From Paracoccus liaowanqingii (GTDB lineage Bacteria > Pseudomonadota > Alphaproteobacteria > Rhodobacterales > Rhodobacteraceae), in contig NZ_CP040762.1 of NCBI RefSeq assembly GCF_004683865.2, forward strand, positions 124,001 through 188,000: a DNA stretch of 64,000 bases. The letters run 5' to 3'. The notes under the pieces were generated by a model, which had not been told where the DNA came from, did not search any database, and saw only the letters and a program-made list of their open reading frames with translations. Position numbers and translations under genes: made by a program. Of this stretch, positions 8,288-17,771 are shown one piece after another (the first letter of the stretch is position 1; the number at the start of each line of letters is the position of its first letter).

Positions 8288-9497
8288 CTAGTTCAGCCGC
8301 ACGGGCAGGTTGATGGGTCCGCGAAAGCCGAAGCCTCGCCATTGCACGGCATCTGGGTCGGGCAGGCTCATGTCGGGGAAGCGGTCGAACAGCATGGGCA
8401 GTATGATCTTGCCCACCGTGCGCCGCGCGACATGCGCGCCCGCGCAGTGATGCGGGCCGTTGCCGAAAGACTGATGCGGGTTCTTGCCGCGAAAGACGTA
8501 GAATTCTTCGCCGTTCTCGAAGATCTCCTCGTCGCGATTGGCGCTGGCCTGGATGGTCATGACCGTATCGCCCGCCGGAATGTCATGGCCGCCCAGCTGC
8601 GTGTCCCGCGTCACCAGCCGAGAGCTGGCCTGGATCGGCGCCACCCACCGCACACCCTCCTCGAAGGCCTCGGACCAGGCGGATTGCGCGCGCGCACCTC
8701 GGCCAATTGGTCGGGATTGGTCAGCAGGCCGAAGATGATCGTGGCCATCGCGTCGCGCGGCTCGTTGATGCCGCCGCCGATGGCGATCTTGATATTGGCG
8801 TGGATCTGGGCCTCCGGGATCGGATCCTCCGCCGTCAGCATCAGCGACAGGGCCGAGCCGTCCGGTTCCGCAATCCGGCGGGCCGACACCTGCGCGAACA
8901 GCGCGTCCATCTCGTCATTGGCGCGGTCGGAGGCGGCGAAGGGTTCTGGCTGCCAGCCGAAATTGCCCGCCCCGTCGATCAGGTGCTGCGACCAGCGCAT
9001 CATCTGGTCATCCGTCGCCTCGGGGGATGCCCAGGATATGCGCCAGAATGCGCGCCGACAGCGGGCCGCAGAGGTCGGTGAACAGGTCCCACCACCTCGC
9101 CGCGCGGCAGGCGGGCGATATAGTCCTCGGCCAGCCGTTCATACAGCGGCCCCCATTCGGCGATGATCCGCTTGGGCGTCAGCGCCCTAGAAATGGCGCG
9201 GCGTTCGGCCAGATGCTCGGCCCCGTCCTTGCGCATCAGGGTATGGGCGCGGAAGGCGGGGCGCATCGGCGTCCTGGGGTCGTCGCTGCTGAACAGCTCG
9301 GGGTCGTCTTTGACCAGCTTGGTCAGCGCGGCCTTGGTCAGCAGCGTCCGCCCGACCGATGCGACGTGCAGCACGGGGCTTTCGGCGCGCAGACGGCGAT
9401 AGATCGGATAGGGATCGGTTGCCAGCTGTGCCAGCGTGATCGTCTGATCCAGCGGTGCGACTGGCACGTCCCGGTCCTCCTCTTGTCTCCTCGTCAT
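8288..9497 (-). pseudogene. Cytochrome P450 gene interrupted by three frameshifts
   Basis: Three reading frames together spell a complete class I bacterial P450. The best start is the GTG at 9467, which has GAGGAGG 8 nt upstream; the ATG at 9497 lies before that site. Frame breaks are an extra base in the CCC run at 9088-9090, an extra base in the GGGGG run at 9022-9026, and a lost base (or two gained) in the CG repeat at 8686-8695. Correcting all three gives a 392-residue protein. Visible motifs are an I-helix GGGINEPRDA without the usual threonine, EGVR as the K-helix ExxR, and FGNGPHHCAG with the haem cysteine. All breaks lie in homopolymer or dinucleotide runs, so sequencing error is a real alternative to true decay. 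Context suggests oxidation or O-dealkylation of an aromatic acid. Confidence 0.88.
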
Positions 9498-9525
9498 GTG
9501 TGATAGCGCAGCCTAGGACTTTCGA

Positions 9526-9555
9526 TCAATGCGATGGTTCTGTTATGTTCAATGC
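9526..9555. promoter_or_regulatory. Direct repeat in the P450-lysR divergent promoter
   Basis: The 75-bp gap between the P450 and the divergent LysR gene contains two copies of TCAATGC (9526-9532 and 9549-9555) spaced 23 bp apart. The sequence around them is AT-rich compared with its surroundings. Such spaced half-sites are typical of LysR-regulated divergent promoters, but no T-N11-A box can be assigned with certainty. Confidence 0.3.
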
Positions 9556-9572
9556 AATAATTTGATGGATCT

Positions 9573-10487
9573 GTGATGCGTACCCCCTCCCTGCCCCCCG
9601 AGGCCGCCGCCCTCGACTTCGCCGCATTGGAGCTTTTGCGGGTCGTCCACGACAGTGGCTCGTTCTCGGCTGCGGCGGAGCGGTTGGGCGTGAACCAGTC
9701 GGCGGTGAGCTACACGATGGCCAAGCTGCGCGGCTGCTTCGGCGATCCGCTGTTTGTGCGGCAGGGGGGACGGCAGGTCGCGACCGAGCGGTGCCAGGAT
9801 CTGCTGGAACGCAGCGGCCTGATGCTGGCCATGCTGGAAGACATGGCCCGCCCCGAGGCGTTCGATCCGCAGGGCTCGACCCGCAACGTCGCCATCGCCT
9901 GCAACTATTACGAACGCGTGCTGCTGATCCCCCGCATCGTCGCGGCGATCCGGCAGGCCGCGCCGTGCATGACGGTCACCGTCATCAATGCGCTTGGCGA
10001 CGGCCATCAGCGCCTGCTGTCGCGCGAGGCCGATGTGCTGGTCGGTCCCTTCGCGCCCAGTGGTGCCGGCTTTCATTCGCGCCGCCTCTATGTCGAGGAA
10101 TATGCCTGCCTGATGGACCCGGCCCATCCCGCAGCCCATGGCACCGATCTGGATGCGGACGGGTATCTGGCGCTGAACCATGTGCTGATCCAGTACGGTC
10201 CCGCATGGCGATCCGCATATCTGCAGGAGATCGATGCCGCAGGCCATGTGTTGACGCCTGCGATCACCGTGCCCAGCCCTGCCGGGCTGGACACGCTGAT
10301 CGCAGGGTCGGATCTAGTGGCCACGGTGCCGCGCAGGCTGGGGGCGCGCAACGCCGCGCGGCTGGTGCTGCGCGACTGTCCGTTCCGCGGGCAGTTCGAC
10401 CTCCGCCTTGGCTGGGCTTCGCATACCAATGCCTCGGCCATGCACCGCTGGCTGCGCGACCTGATCTGGCAGGTCGGCCGTGGCTGA
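9573..10487 (+). CDS. LysR-family regulator divergent to the P450 operon
   Basis: About 304 residues. The N-terminal helix-turn-helix covers roughly residues 13-65 (FAALELLRVVHDSGSFSAAAERLGVNQSAVSYTMAKL), followed by a substrate-binding domain. Overall it resembles the NahR/NodD/GcvA branch that senses aromatic effectors. The frame opens with GTG at 9573 followed at once by ATG at 9576; either could be used. It is divergent from the P450-ferredoxin-reductase-TRAP genes and convergent with the aldehyde dehydrogenase gene (4-bp gap). The natural inference is that it activates the P450 operon when the substrate is present. Confidence 0.88.
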   Translation: MMRTPSLPPEAAALDFAALELLRVVHDSGSFSAAAERLGVNQSAVSYTMAKLRGCFGDPLFVRQGGRQVATERCQDLLERSGLMLAMLEDMARPEAFDPQGSTRNVAIACNYYERVLLIPRIVAAIRQAAPCMTVTVINALGDGHQRLLSREADVLVGPFAPSGAGFHSRRLYVEEYACLMDPAHPAAHGTDLDADGYLALNHVLIQYGPAWRSAYLQEIDAAGHVLTPAITVPSPAGLDTLIAGSDLVATVPRRLGARNAARLVLRDCPFRGQFDLRLGWASHTNASAMHRWLRDLIWQVGRG

Positions 10488-10491
10488 TCGG

Positions 10492-11937
10492 TCAGAACGG
10501 AAAATGCTGATGAGGGTCCTCGATCGTGACCCATCGCAGCCATGTGAAGGCATCGATCGCCGCCCTGCCGCCGAACCGGCCATAGCCTGACTCCTTGATG
10601 CCGCCGAAAGGCATCTGCGCCTCGTCCGAGACGGTGGGGCCGTTGATGTGGCAGATGCCGCTGTCGATGCGGTCGGCCACCCGCATGGCGCGTACCAGAT
10701 CACCACCATAGACCGCCGCCGACAGGCCGAAAGGGGTATCGTTGGCCACGCGCACGGCCTCGTCGTCATCGGCCACGCGGATGATCGGCTTGACCGGACC
10801 AAAGCTTTCCTCGGCATAGATGGTCATGTCGGGCGTCACATGGTCGATCAGCGTGGCCGTCACGACCGCACCGTCCCGCGTACCCCCCGCGATGACCGTG
10901 CCGCCCTTGGCCACGGCATCCGCGATGATCGCGTCCATCTTTTCGGTGGCCTGCGGCGTGACCAGCGCCCCCAGCACGACCTTGCCGCGCGGATCGCCCG
11001 CAGGCAAGGCGCGCGTCTTGGCGGCCAGGGCCTCGATAAAGCGGTCCGCGATGGCATCCTGCACGATGATCCGTTCGGTGGACATGCAGATCTGGCCTTG
11101 ATTCATGAAGGCGCCGAAGGCCGCGCCGTTCACGGCCGCCTCGAGATCCGCATCGTCCAGCACGATCATCGGCGCCTTGCCGCCCAGTTCCAGCACGACC
11201 GGCTTCAACTGTGCGGCGGCCAGCCCCGCGATGATCCGCCCCACCTTGGTCGAGCCGGTGAAGTTCACGTGCCGCACCTCGGGCGCCGCGATCAACGCGG
11301 CCACGACGTCGGCGGCATCCTCGGGGGCGTTGGTCACGACGTTCAGCACGCCCGGCGGAAAGCCCGCGCGGCGGAAGGCCTCGCCGATGGCCAGATGCGT
11401 GGCCGGGCACATCTCGGAAGCTTTCAGCACCACCGTATTGCCGCAGGCGATCGCCATGGCGACGGCGCGCGTGCCCAGGATGACCGGCGCATTCCATGGC
11501 GCGATGGCAAGGCAGACGCCATGCGGCTTGCGCTGCGCCATGGCCAGCGTGCCGGGCTTGTTGGCGGGGATGATCTCTCCGGTGATCTGGGTGGTCATGG
11601 AGGCGGCTTCGCGCAGGATATTGGCTGCCAGCGCGCAGTTGAAGCCGATCCAGGGACCGGTCGCGCCGGTCTCGGTCATCGCGGTGTCGATGATCTGCGG
11701 CGTCATCGCCTCCAGCTCGTCGGCGGCCCTGGACAACAGGCGGCGGCGTTCGGCGGGACCCGTCCGCGACCAGGCGGGAAAGGCCGCGCCCGCCGCTTGG
11801 GCCGCGCGACGCATGTCGTCGACCCCGCCCGCAGGCGCGCTGGTGGCGACTTTGCCCGTCACCGGGTCGGTCCGATCATAGCGGCGACCCGAGACCGCGT
11901 CGCAATCCTGACCGTCGATCAGCATGGAAATCGTCAT
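10492..11937 (-). CDS. NAD(P)-dependent aldehyde dehydrogenase (benzaldehyde/vanillin dehydrogenase-like)
   Basis: 481-residue cytosolic enzyme oxidising an aldehyde to its acid. The start at 11937 (MTISMLIDG) has AGGGAGA upstream. The catalytic cysteine is at about residue 284 (NQGQICMSTER) and the general-base glutamate at about 250 (VLELGGKAP); the nucleotide-binding loop FTGSTKVG is near 227. The ICMSTER signature and the overall pattern match aromatic aldehyde dehydrogenases such as vanillin or salicylaldehyde dehydrogenase. It follows pobA by 34 bp on the same strand, which suggests the product is 4-hydroxybenzoate or a similar acid. The exact substrate is inference. Confidence 0.9.
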   Translation of the reverse strand: MTISMLIDGQDCDAVSGRRYDRTDPVTGKVATSAPAGGVDDMRRAAQAAGAAFPAWSRTGPAERRRLLSRAADELEAMTPQIIDTAMTETGATGPWIGFNCALAANILREAASMTTQITGEIIPANKPGTLAMAQRKPHGVCLAIAPWNAPVILGTRAVAMAIACGNTVVLKASEMCPATHLAIGEAFRRAGFPPGVLNVVTNAPEDAADVVAALIAAPEVRHVNFTGSTKVGRIIAGLAAAQLKPVVLELGGKAPMIVLDDADLEAAVNGAAFGAFMNQGQICMSTERIIVQDAIADRFIEALAAKTRALPAGDPRGKVVLGALVTPQATEKMDAIIADAVAKGGTVIAGGTRDGAVVTATLIDHVTPDMTIYAEESFGPVKPIIRVADDDEAVRVANDTPFGLSAAVYGGDLVRAMRVADRIDSGICHINGPTVSDEAQMPFGGIKESGYGRFGGRAAIDAFTWLRWVTIEDPHQHFPF

Positions 11938-11971
11938 TCTGTTCTCCCTTCTGCCCCTGGCCGGATATTGG

Positions 11972-13150
11972 TCAGTAAGGCAGTCCCACGTAATTTTCGG
12001 CCAGATCCCTGCGCGCAGTCTCGGATTGCGCCAGATGATCCAGCGTCGCCCGGCGCATCCGCGCGGCAAAGGCATCCTCGCCCTCGAAACGGTGCAGCAT
12101 GGTCGTCATCTGCCAGCTGAACCGCATCGCCTTCCAGATCCGCGCAAGGGCCCGTTCCGAATAGCCTTCGATCCCCGCCATCCCCCGGCCCTGCAGTGCC
12201 GCGATCAGCGCCTGATGCAGGTAGAAGACATCCGAGGCCGCCAGGTTCAACCCCTTGGCCCCGGTCGGCGGCACGATATGTGCGCTGTCGCCCACCAGAA
12301 ACAGATTGCCCCATCGCAACGGTTCGGACACGAAACTGCGCAGCGGCGCGATGCTTTTCTCGACCGACGGATGCGGGGCCAGGGTCCGGGCCAACTGCGA
12401 GGGGATGCGGCGCGAGAATTCGGCCCAGAAGCGTTCGTCGGACCAGTCCTCGACCCGGTCGGCCTGCGGCACCTGCACATAGCATCGCACGAGATTGTCG
12501 TTGCGCATCGAGGCCAGCGCAAAGCCGTGCTGCGAATTGGCATAGACCAGCTCGTCCGCGATCGGCGGCATCTGGGCTAGAATACCCAGCCAGCCGAAGG
12601 GATAAACCCGTTCAAAGGCGTGGCGCCTGTCCTCGGGGATGGTTCGCCGCGAGACGCCGTGAAACCCGTCGCAGCCCGCGACATAGGCGCAATCCAGCCG
12701 CTTGCGCAGGCCCTGATGGGTGAAGTCGACCACCGACCGGTCCTGGTCCAGATCGCCGATCACCACATCCGAGACCTCGTGCAGGATCGTCGTGCCCTGC
12801 GCCTCCTGCGCCTCGTAAAGGTCGCGCGTCACCTCGGTCTGGCCATAGACGGTGACCTGCCGACCCGTCAGCGCATGGATGTCGATGCGGATCAGATGGT
12901 CGTCGTCGGACAGCAGGAACCCGTCATGCGCAATCCCCTCGACATCAAGCCGGGCGGCGACGCCTGCCTCGCGCAGCAGCTCCACCGTGCCGCTTTCCAG
13001 AACGCCCGCCCGGATCCGCTGCAGCACGTGATCGCGCGTGGCCCGTTCCAGCACGACCGTGTCGATCCCGGCGCGGTTCAGCAATTGCGACAGCAGCAGC
13101 CCGGAGGGCCCGCCGCCGATGATGGCGACCTGAGTGCGGATCGTGGTCAT
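11972..13150 (-). CDS. pobA: 4-hydroxybenzoate 3-monooxygenase
   Basis: 392-residue flavoprotein hydroxylase converting 4-hydroxybenzoate to protocatechuate with NADPH and oxygen. It shows the FAD GxGxxG motif IIGGGPSGLLLS (residues 10-21), the second FAD motif GDSAHIVPPTGAKGLNLA in the last third, and a C-terminus ENYVGLPY matching the active-site tyrosine end of characterised PobA proteins. Length matches the family (about 390-395). The ATG at 13150 faces the divergent AraC-type regulator, the usual pobA-pobR arrangement, and the aldehyde dehydrogenase gene follows on the same strand. Confidence 0.97.
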   Translation of the reverse strand: MTTIRTQVAIIGGGPSGLLLSQLLNRAGIDTVVLERATRDHVLQRIRAGVLESGTVELLREAGVAARLDVEGIAHDGFLLSDDDHLIRIDIHALTGRQVTVYGQTEVTRDLYEAQEAQGTTILHEVSDVVIGDLDQDRSVVDFTHQGLRKRLDCAYVAGCDGFHGVSRRTIPEDRRHAFERVYPFGWLGILAQMPPIADELVYANSQHGFALASMRNDNLVRCYVQVPQADRVEDWSDERFWAEFSRRIPSQLARTLAPHPSVEKSIAPLRSFVSEPLRWGNLFLVGDSAHIVPPTGAKGLNLAASDVFYLHQALIAALQGRGMAGIEGYSERALARIWKAMRFSWQMTTMLHRFEGEDAFAARMRRATLDHLAQSETARRDLAENYVGLPY

Positions 13151-13242
13151 ACGGCGCCTCTTGCATGATCTTGGCGTCAGGTTATCGGCAATCCGGGCCT
13201 GAACGAATGGACGCAGACGGCATTGGCTGGTACTTTTCCGGC

Positions 13243-14085
13243 ATGACGCCCCGCCCCTCCATTCCGGTCTTCACCCTGTTCGGAGAGACCAGCGCCTTCC
13301 CCGACGTGATCCATTGCGAACGGGTTCTGGACCGGGCGCGCCTGCATGACTGGGTGATCTCGGCGCATCGGCATCGCCAGATGTCGCAGATCCTGCAGAT
13401 CGAGGCCGGCCGGGCCGAGGCGCGTGTGGACGGACGAGTGATGGTTCTGGGGCCGGGCGACTGGCTGTACATCCCGGCGCAGGCGGTTCACGGCTTTGTC
13501 TTTTCGCAAGGTGCCGAGGGCACGGTCCTGTCCTTTCCCGCCCCCATTACGGCCGGGATGACGCCTCAGATGTCGCCCTGGCTTGCCCGGCCGCAGACGG
13601 GCCGCCTGTCTGACCGGGCTGCAGGGTTGATCGAGGACATGCGCGCAACTCATGCGTCGCGTGGCACATTTCGCACGCAGCGCCTTGTCGGGCTCTCCCA
13701 TGTCCTGCTCGCGACCATTGCCGAGGATACGTTGGACGGGGCGGGGCCCGCCCATCCGGCAGAGCGCCACATGGACGCCCTTGACGCATTGATCGCGCGG
13801 CATCTGGCTGCAGGCTGGACGGCGCGCGATTATGCCGCCGCGCTGCATGTCACGACCGGCCATCTGAACCGCGTTGTCCAAGCTGCGAAAGGCTGCAGCC
13901 TGACCGCCCATCTGGAGGCCGCCCTGATGGCAGAAGCCTGTCGCCTGATCGCCTTTACCCGCATGCCCCTGGCTGAGATCGGGTTTCGCCTCGGGTTCAA
14001 GGACCCTTCCTATTTTTCCCGCAGGTTCCGCCGATCCTTTGGCGAGGCGCCGGCAACCTATCGACAGCGCATTCAGGACTCATGA
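13243..14085 (+). CDS. pobR: AraC-family regulator of pobA (PobR type)
   Basis: About 280 residues from the ATG at 13243 (MTPRPSIPVFTLFGE), the opening usual for AraC-type PobR proteins; in-frame starts at 13165 and 13207 would add residues not expected in the family. An N-terminal cupin-like effector domain (roughly residues 20-110, with HRHRQMSQILQI and LGPGDWLYIPA) is followed by a two-helix-turn-helix AraC domain in the last 100 residues (IGFRLGFKDPSYFSRRFRRSFG). Divergent from pobA, so it is expected to activate pobA in response to 4-hydroxybenzoate. Confidence 0.9.
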   Translation: MTPRPSIPVFTLFGETSAFPDVIHCERVLDRARLHDWVISAHRHRQMSQILQIEAGRAEARVDGRVMVLGPGDWLYIPAQAVHGFVFSQGAEGTVLSFPAPITAGMTPQMSPWLARPQTGRLSDRAAGLIEDMRATHASRGTFRTQRLVGLSHVLLATIAEDTLDGAGPAHPAERHMDALDALIARHLAAGWTARDYAAALHVTTGHLNRVVQAAKGCSLTAHLEAALMAEACRLIAFTRMPLAEIGFRLGFKDPSYFSRRFRRSFGEAPATYRQRIQDS

Positions 14086-15112
14086 TCGTGACATGCCCCG
14101 CGCAGCATTGCGGCTTGTCACACCTGCGGAGGCGGTCCGCGCCTGATGCTACCTTGCATTAGTGTGATCGATCAGGAGGCACGCCGCCCAAATGCCCGCG
14201 GGCAGGACGGTCCGATGCGGGGCCGCCAAATCCCGGGCGGGCCATAGCCCGACCAAACCCGGCGCCCAACTTGGTCATGGGCACCGGACGCGGCCCTCTC
14301 ATGCTGCCACCGTGCGATACAGATCCAGAACCAAAGGGCTGCGCCAGACTACGGGCGTGCCGCGAGTGCATCGGATGCTGTCAGGGACTCGGCGGCCACA
14401 TCATCTATCTCCCCGCCCTATGGACATAGGTCCATGCTCGTAGACGAGGCGTCGTCGGATGCGGCGCGGCAATGCAGCTCTGGAAAGGACGGCAAATCCG
14501 CCGGAGCCCCCTGCCCCTCACGCCGCCGGACAGCCAAAGGCAATCCCTCCGGGTCGTATCCCGCGCGGGCCTTTACCGGCTCGCGTGCGATCCGGTTTCA
14601 GCCCGGCACCGGCCCCCGCGTCTGAAGCATGGCGTCGACTTGGATAGGGGCCGGGCGTTCGCAGGCCCCTAGGGCCGCCGCCGCAGGCAGGACCAGTAAC
14701 CCAGCCTCTAAGCCTCCTTGCAGGCGGGCCGCTGCTCAACATGAACTGGTTGCGCCACGAGATTTGGCAGGGCCTGTCGGGCGGATAGCGTTAGCGCCTG
14801 CAGATTGCCCCTGCCCTGGCCCTGCAGCCGCAGGAGTGGTTTCTGGTGTGCCCAGGACCATCTGAACATCCCGCACCTGATCGCGCGGCTGCGGCTGACC
14901 AGCATTAAGGCCCTGCACGACGTCAACCACCCCGCCAGGTTTTATGACCGCTTGCTGGTCCCGGAAAGGTGCCACGTCGTAGCCAAGAACCAACCGACAG
15001 AGACTCTGGCGAAAGAGCTGTTGGACGTTTGACATTCATGTCGCGCCAGCGGGAAACATCGCCTTGCTGCCAGCCTGCTTCCAAGGCCGTGCGACGCGGC
15101 CCCGGGGTTTGA
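14086..15112. other. Gene-poor kilobase between pobR and the TonB receptor gene
   Basis: No frame here shows a recognisable domain, a credible ribosome site and sensible codon use together. One short plus-strand stretch at about 14850-15032 reads in a protein-like way (ending AKNQPTETLAKELLDV) and could be the tail of a decayed gene, but I do not recognise it. The region is GC-rich and looks like degraded DNA. Confidence 0.4.
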
Positions 15113-17044
15113 TCAGAACCGCAGCACGGCGGTGGCTGCGATGCTGCGGCCCGGTTCGCGCTGGCCCACCACCTCGGCATAGTCGCTGCCATAGCTGGCG
15201 CGGTCCACATAGGTGCGGTCAAACAGATTGGTGACCTCGGCGCGGAAGGTGACGTTGTCAAAGGCTTCCGGCTCGTATTCGGCGAAGATGTCGACGACCG
15301 TGTAACCCGGCCAGTCGCTGTCGGTATCTGCCGCGCGGGTCTCCTCCTCGATGGCATGCTGGACGATGCCGCCCAGGGTCAGCCCGGCCCTCACCTCGTG
15401 TCGCGCCTCCAGCGTCAGCATGGCGCCCGGGATGGTGCCCAGTTCACGAACATCGAAACTGGAGGCCCCGCGCCCGTCCAGCGTCACCTCGGTATCGCTG
15501 TAGCGCAGCGCCGCGAAGCCCCCCCGCCAGTCCTGGCGGGCCGACAAGCGGAAACCTTCGCTTTCCAGGTCCCGGGCGGTCAGGCCCTTGCGGACATCGC
15601 CAAGACGGGTTCGGAAGATCTCGGCCCCCAGGGTGGTGCCGCCCTGCGTCCATTCGGCCCCCAGAACCCGGTTCTGCCCGCGCGTCGCCCCGAGCGCGTC
15701 ATAGGCGTCGGGTGCCGAAAAATCGTCCAGCTCGTAGACCGAGGCCAGCTGCGTGCCCCCGAACACGCTGGAGGCGCCGGCATTCAGCGACAGAGTATCT
15801 GTCACGTGCCAAGTGATCGCGGCATTGACGCTGGCCCCGTCGGTATCGACCGCCTGCCCGCCCACGCCGGTGAAGCGGCTCTGGTCATAGCGCAGGCCGG
15901 CGCTGTAATCGATCGGGCCGTGGCGGCCCCGCGTCTGCACGAAGAGGCCGGTATTGGTGCGATCCTCGCGGAAGGCCAAGACGCTGCCATCGTATTGACC
16001 CTCGTACCGGCCGCGGCTGCGAGCGGTGTCCAGACCCGCGGTGACCTCGGCCCCGCCCAATTGGAACCGGTTCTGCACGACCAGGCTGACCGTGTCGGCA
16101 ACACCAGTGTTGAAATCTGGGGCGGGGGTTTCGGCGGTCGCCAGGTCGAACGTATCGAGCGCGCTTTCGCTGCGGGACAGGCGGATTTCGGGGTTCAGCA
16201 GGCCATCGGTGCCCGTGCGGCGCAGGGTCAGGGTCTGGCTGTTCTGGTCCAGGGCATAGCGCCGCGTCTCGGGCGTGGGGCGCCCGCCGAACACGCCGCC
16301 CAAATTGGCGCGATAGGGCCGCAGGGCATCGTCCTTGAACCCGATCGCACCCAGCTCGGCCCGCCAGTCGCCCATCTGCGTGCCCAGCTTCAGCGCAAAG
16401 CTGGTCATGTCGGCACCTGTGCGCGGCACGACCGCGCCATCGCCGTCCGTGTAGGCCTCGCCCGTCGCGCGCTTGCCATAGACCAGGACATCGACGGGCC
16501 CCTGCTGCCCATAGAGCGCAAGCGCACCCGTGGCGGTATCGCCATTGCCCGCAAGGCCGGTGGTGGCCTGCCCCCCGAAGCGGCGTCCGGGCTCCAGCAG
16601 GTCCGGCGCCGATTTCGTCTCATAGGCCAGGCTTCCGGCCAAGGCCGCAAAGCCCGCATCGGCAGGCGCCACACCCGGATCGACGCGGGCGGCCTTCAGC
16701 AGGTTCGGGTCAATGATGTTCGTGCCGGTGTGATGAAACATGCGGTTGTTCTGTGCTGCCCCGTCGACGCTGACCGCCAGCTGCTGCTCATCGATGCCGT
16801 TGACGAACACCCGTTCGGCAATGGCGATGCCGCCGCCCACGGTCACGCTCGGCTCGGCGCGGAACAGGTCTTCCAGCGTGCCGGTGCGCGCATCCCGGAT
16901 CTGGGCCTCGCTCACGGCAATCTGGCCCGAGGGGTCATCGACCACGGACAGGACGATGGGATCCAGCAGAATGGCCTGCGCCAAGGCATGGCCGGGCAAC
17001 AGGGAAGAACCGAGCAGCACAGCTGCAAGCGGGGATTTCGACAT
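15113..17044 (-). CDS. TonB-dependent outer-membrane receptor
   Basis: 643-residue outer-membrane beta-barrel importer for a siderophore, haem or other large ligand, driven by TonB-ExbB-ExbD. A signal peptide (residues 1-23, ending HALAQ) is followed by a plug domain (LEDLFRAEPSVTVGGGIAIAERVFVNGIDEQQL, roughly 55-90) and a barrel. The C-terminal strand ends in the aromatic residue pattern SIAATAVLRF with final phenylalanine, which signals outer-membrane insertion. The NLFDRTY motif near the end is standard. No cobalamin riboswitch was seen upstream. No transporter or biosynthesis gene lies next to it, so the ligand is unknown. Confidence 0.93.
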   Translation of the reverse strand: MSKSPLAAVLLGSSLLPGHALAQAILLDPIVLSVVDDPSGQIAVSEAQIRDARTGTLEDLFRAEPSVTVGGGIAIAERVFVNGIDEQQLAVSVDGAAQNNRMFHHTGTNIIDPNLLKAARVDPGVAPADAGFAALAGSLAYETKSAPDLLEPGRRFGGQATTGLAGNGDTATGALALYGQQGPVDVLVYGKRATGEAYTDGDGAVVPRTGADMTSFALKLGTQMGDWRAELGAIGFKDDALRPYRANLGGVFGGRPTPETRRYALDQNSQTLTLRRTGTDGLLNPEIRLSRSESALDTFDLATAETPAPDFNTGVADTVSLVVQNRFQLGGAEVTAGLDTARSRGRYEGQYDGSVLAFREDRTNTGLFVQTRGRHGPIDYSAGLRYDQSRFTGVGGQAVDTDGASVNAAITWHVTDTLSLNAGASSVFGGTQLASVYELDDFSAPDAYDALGATRGQNRVLGAEWTQGGTTLGAEIFRTRLGDVRKGLTARDLESEGFRLSARQDWRGGFAALRYSDTEVTLDGRGASSFDVRELGTIPGAMLTLEARHEVRAGLTLGGIVQHAIEEETRAADTDSDWPGYTVVDIFAEYEPEAFDNVTFRAEVTNLFDRTYVDRASYGSDYAEVVGQREPGRSIAATAVLRF

Positions 17045-17197
17045 CTCTCACTCCTTCGTGTCAACGAATGAGCTTGCAAGAGCGTCGGACCGCGTCGGCT
17101 GGCTTCTGAAATCCTCTAAGCACAGGATATTGCAAAGGTCACCAGGCTTTTTATCCGATTCGGTGTCCCGCCTTGAGGTGTGGCACATTGGGACCAT

Positions 17198-17557
17198 TCA
17201 CGGAGGATATCGATCCTGGCGTCGCCTGCGACCGATCCAACTGGCTGCCGCCGACACGATCGTCACCGGAATGGCCAGTGCGGCCAGAAGCGCCAGCCCG
17301 AAAGCGGACATCTGACCATTGCCTGCAAGAGCCAGCATGACAGGAAACTGGCTCAGGGTCAGGACGATCCCCACCAGCCAGCCTCGACGATCAGATCGAA
17401 ACCCGATGATCCCGGCCAGAAGACCCGAGGCCGGGTAGGCGACTGTCCAATAGCTCTCCGCATCCCATGGCTCGGGCGTGCCCGCAACGATCGAGACGAC
17501 CAGCCAGAAACACATTCCCACCGTCGCAAGGCCAGCGAATTTCATGACAGATTTCAT
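17198..17557 (-). CDS. Small hypothetical membrane protein (119 aa)
   Basis: I do not recognise a named family. It has four hydrophobic segments (about residues 8-25, 43-55, 60-78 and 86-107) and ends with a basic tail RRRRQDRYPP, indicating a small inner-membrane protein with a cytoplasmic C-terminus. The ATG at 17557 and the one at 17545 are both possible starts. It stands alone upstream of the TonB receptor gene on the same strand. Confidence 0.6.
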   Translation of the reverse strand: MKSVMKFAGLATVGMCFWLVVSIVAGTPEPWDAESYWTVAYPASGLLAGIIGFRSDRRGWLVGIVLTLSQFPVMLALAGNGQMSAFGLALLAALAIPVTIVSAAASWIGRRRRQDRYPP

Positions 17558-17726
17558 ATGCGCCCTTATGCATCGCCCAAGTTCTCAAAGCTGCCAGAGG
17601 ATATTTTATCTCAGTAGGCCTGCAGTCTCCCGAGAGTATCATCGCAGATCGATTTTACTCAGTGCCAAGAGTTGCAGAACGCCTGAGGACTGCCTCTCCG
17701 ATTACGCCGTAGCCATAGATCCGAAA

Positions 17727-17771
17727 AAATGCGAGCTGGCCAAGTACCTTTAACTTGGCCAGCTCGCATTT
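17727..17771 (-). terminator. Strong rho-independent terminator
   Basis: A perfect 18-bp inverted repeat (17727-17744 with 17754-17771) with a 9-nt loop, followed on the minus strand by six T (complement of 17724-17729). It directly abuts the stop of the tctA fragment, so it is the original terminator of that lost transporter operon. Confidence 0.9.

Noticed and set aside
11938..12075. Longer aldehyde dehydrogenase with an extra N-terminus
   Set aside because: The extension overlaps pobA and has no similarity to the family; the ATG at 11937 has a good ribosome site.
14086..15112. Possible genes in the GC-rich kilobase before the TonB receptor
   Set aside because: Frames lack motifs, ribosome sites and credible composition; long frames here are expected from high GC.
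17045..17197. Cobalamin riboswitch or iron box before the TonB receptor
   Set aside because: Only about 150 bp are available upstream and no B12-box or convincing palindromic iron box was found.
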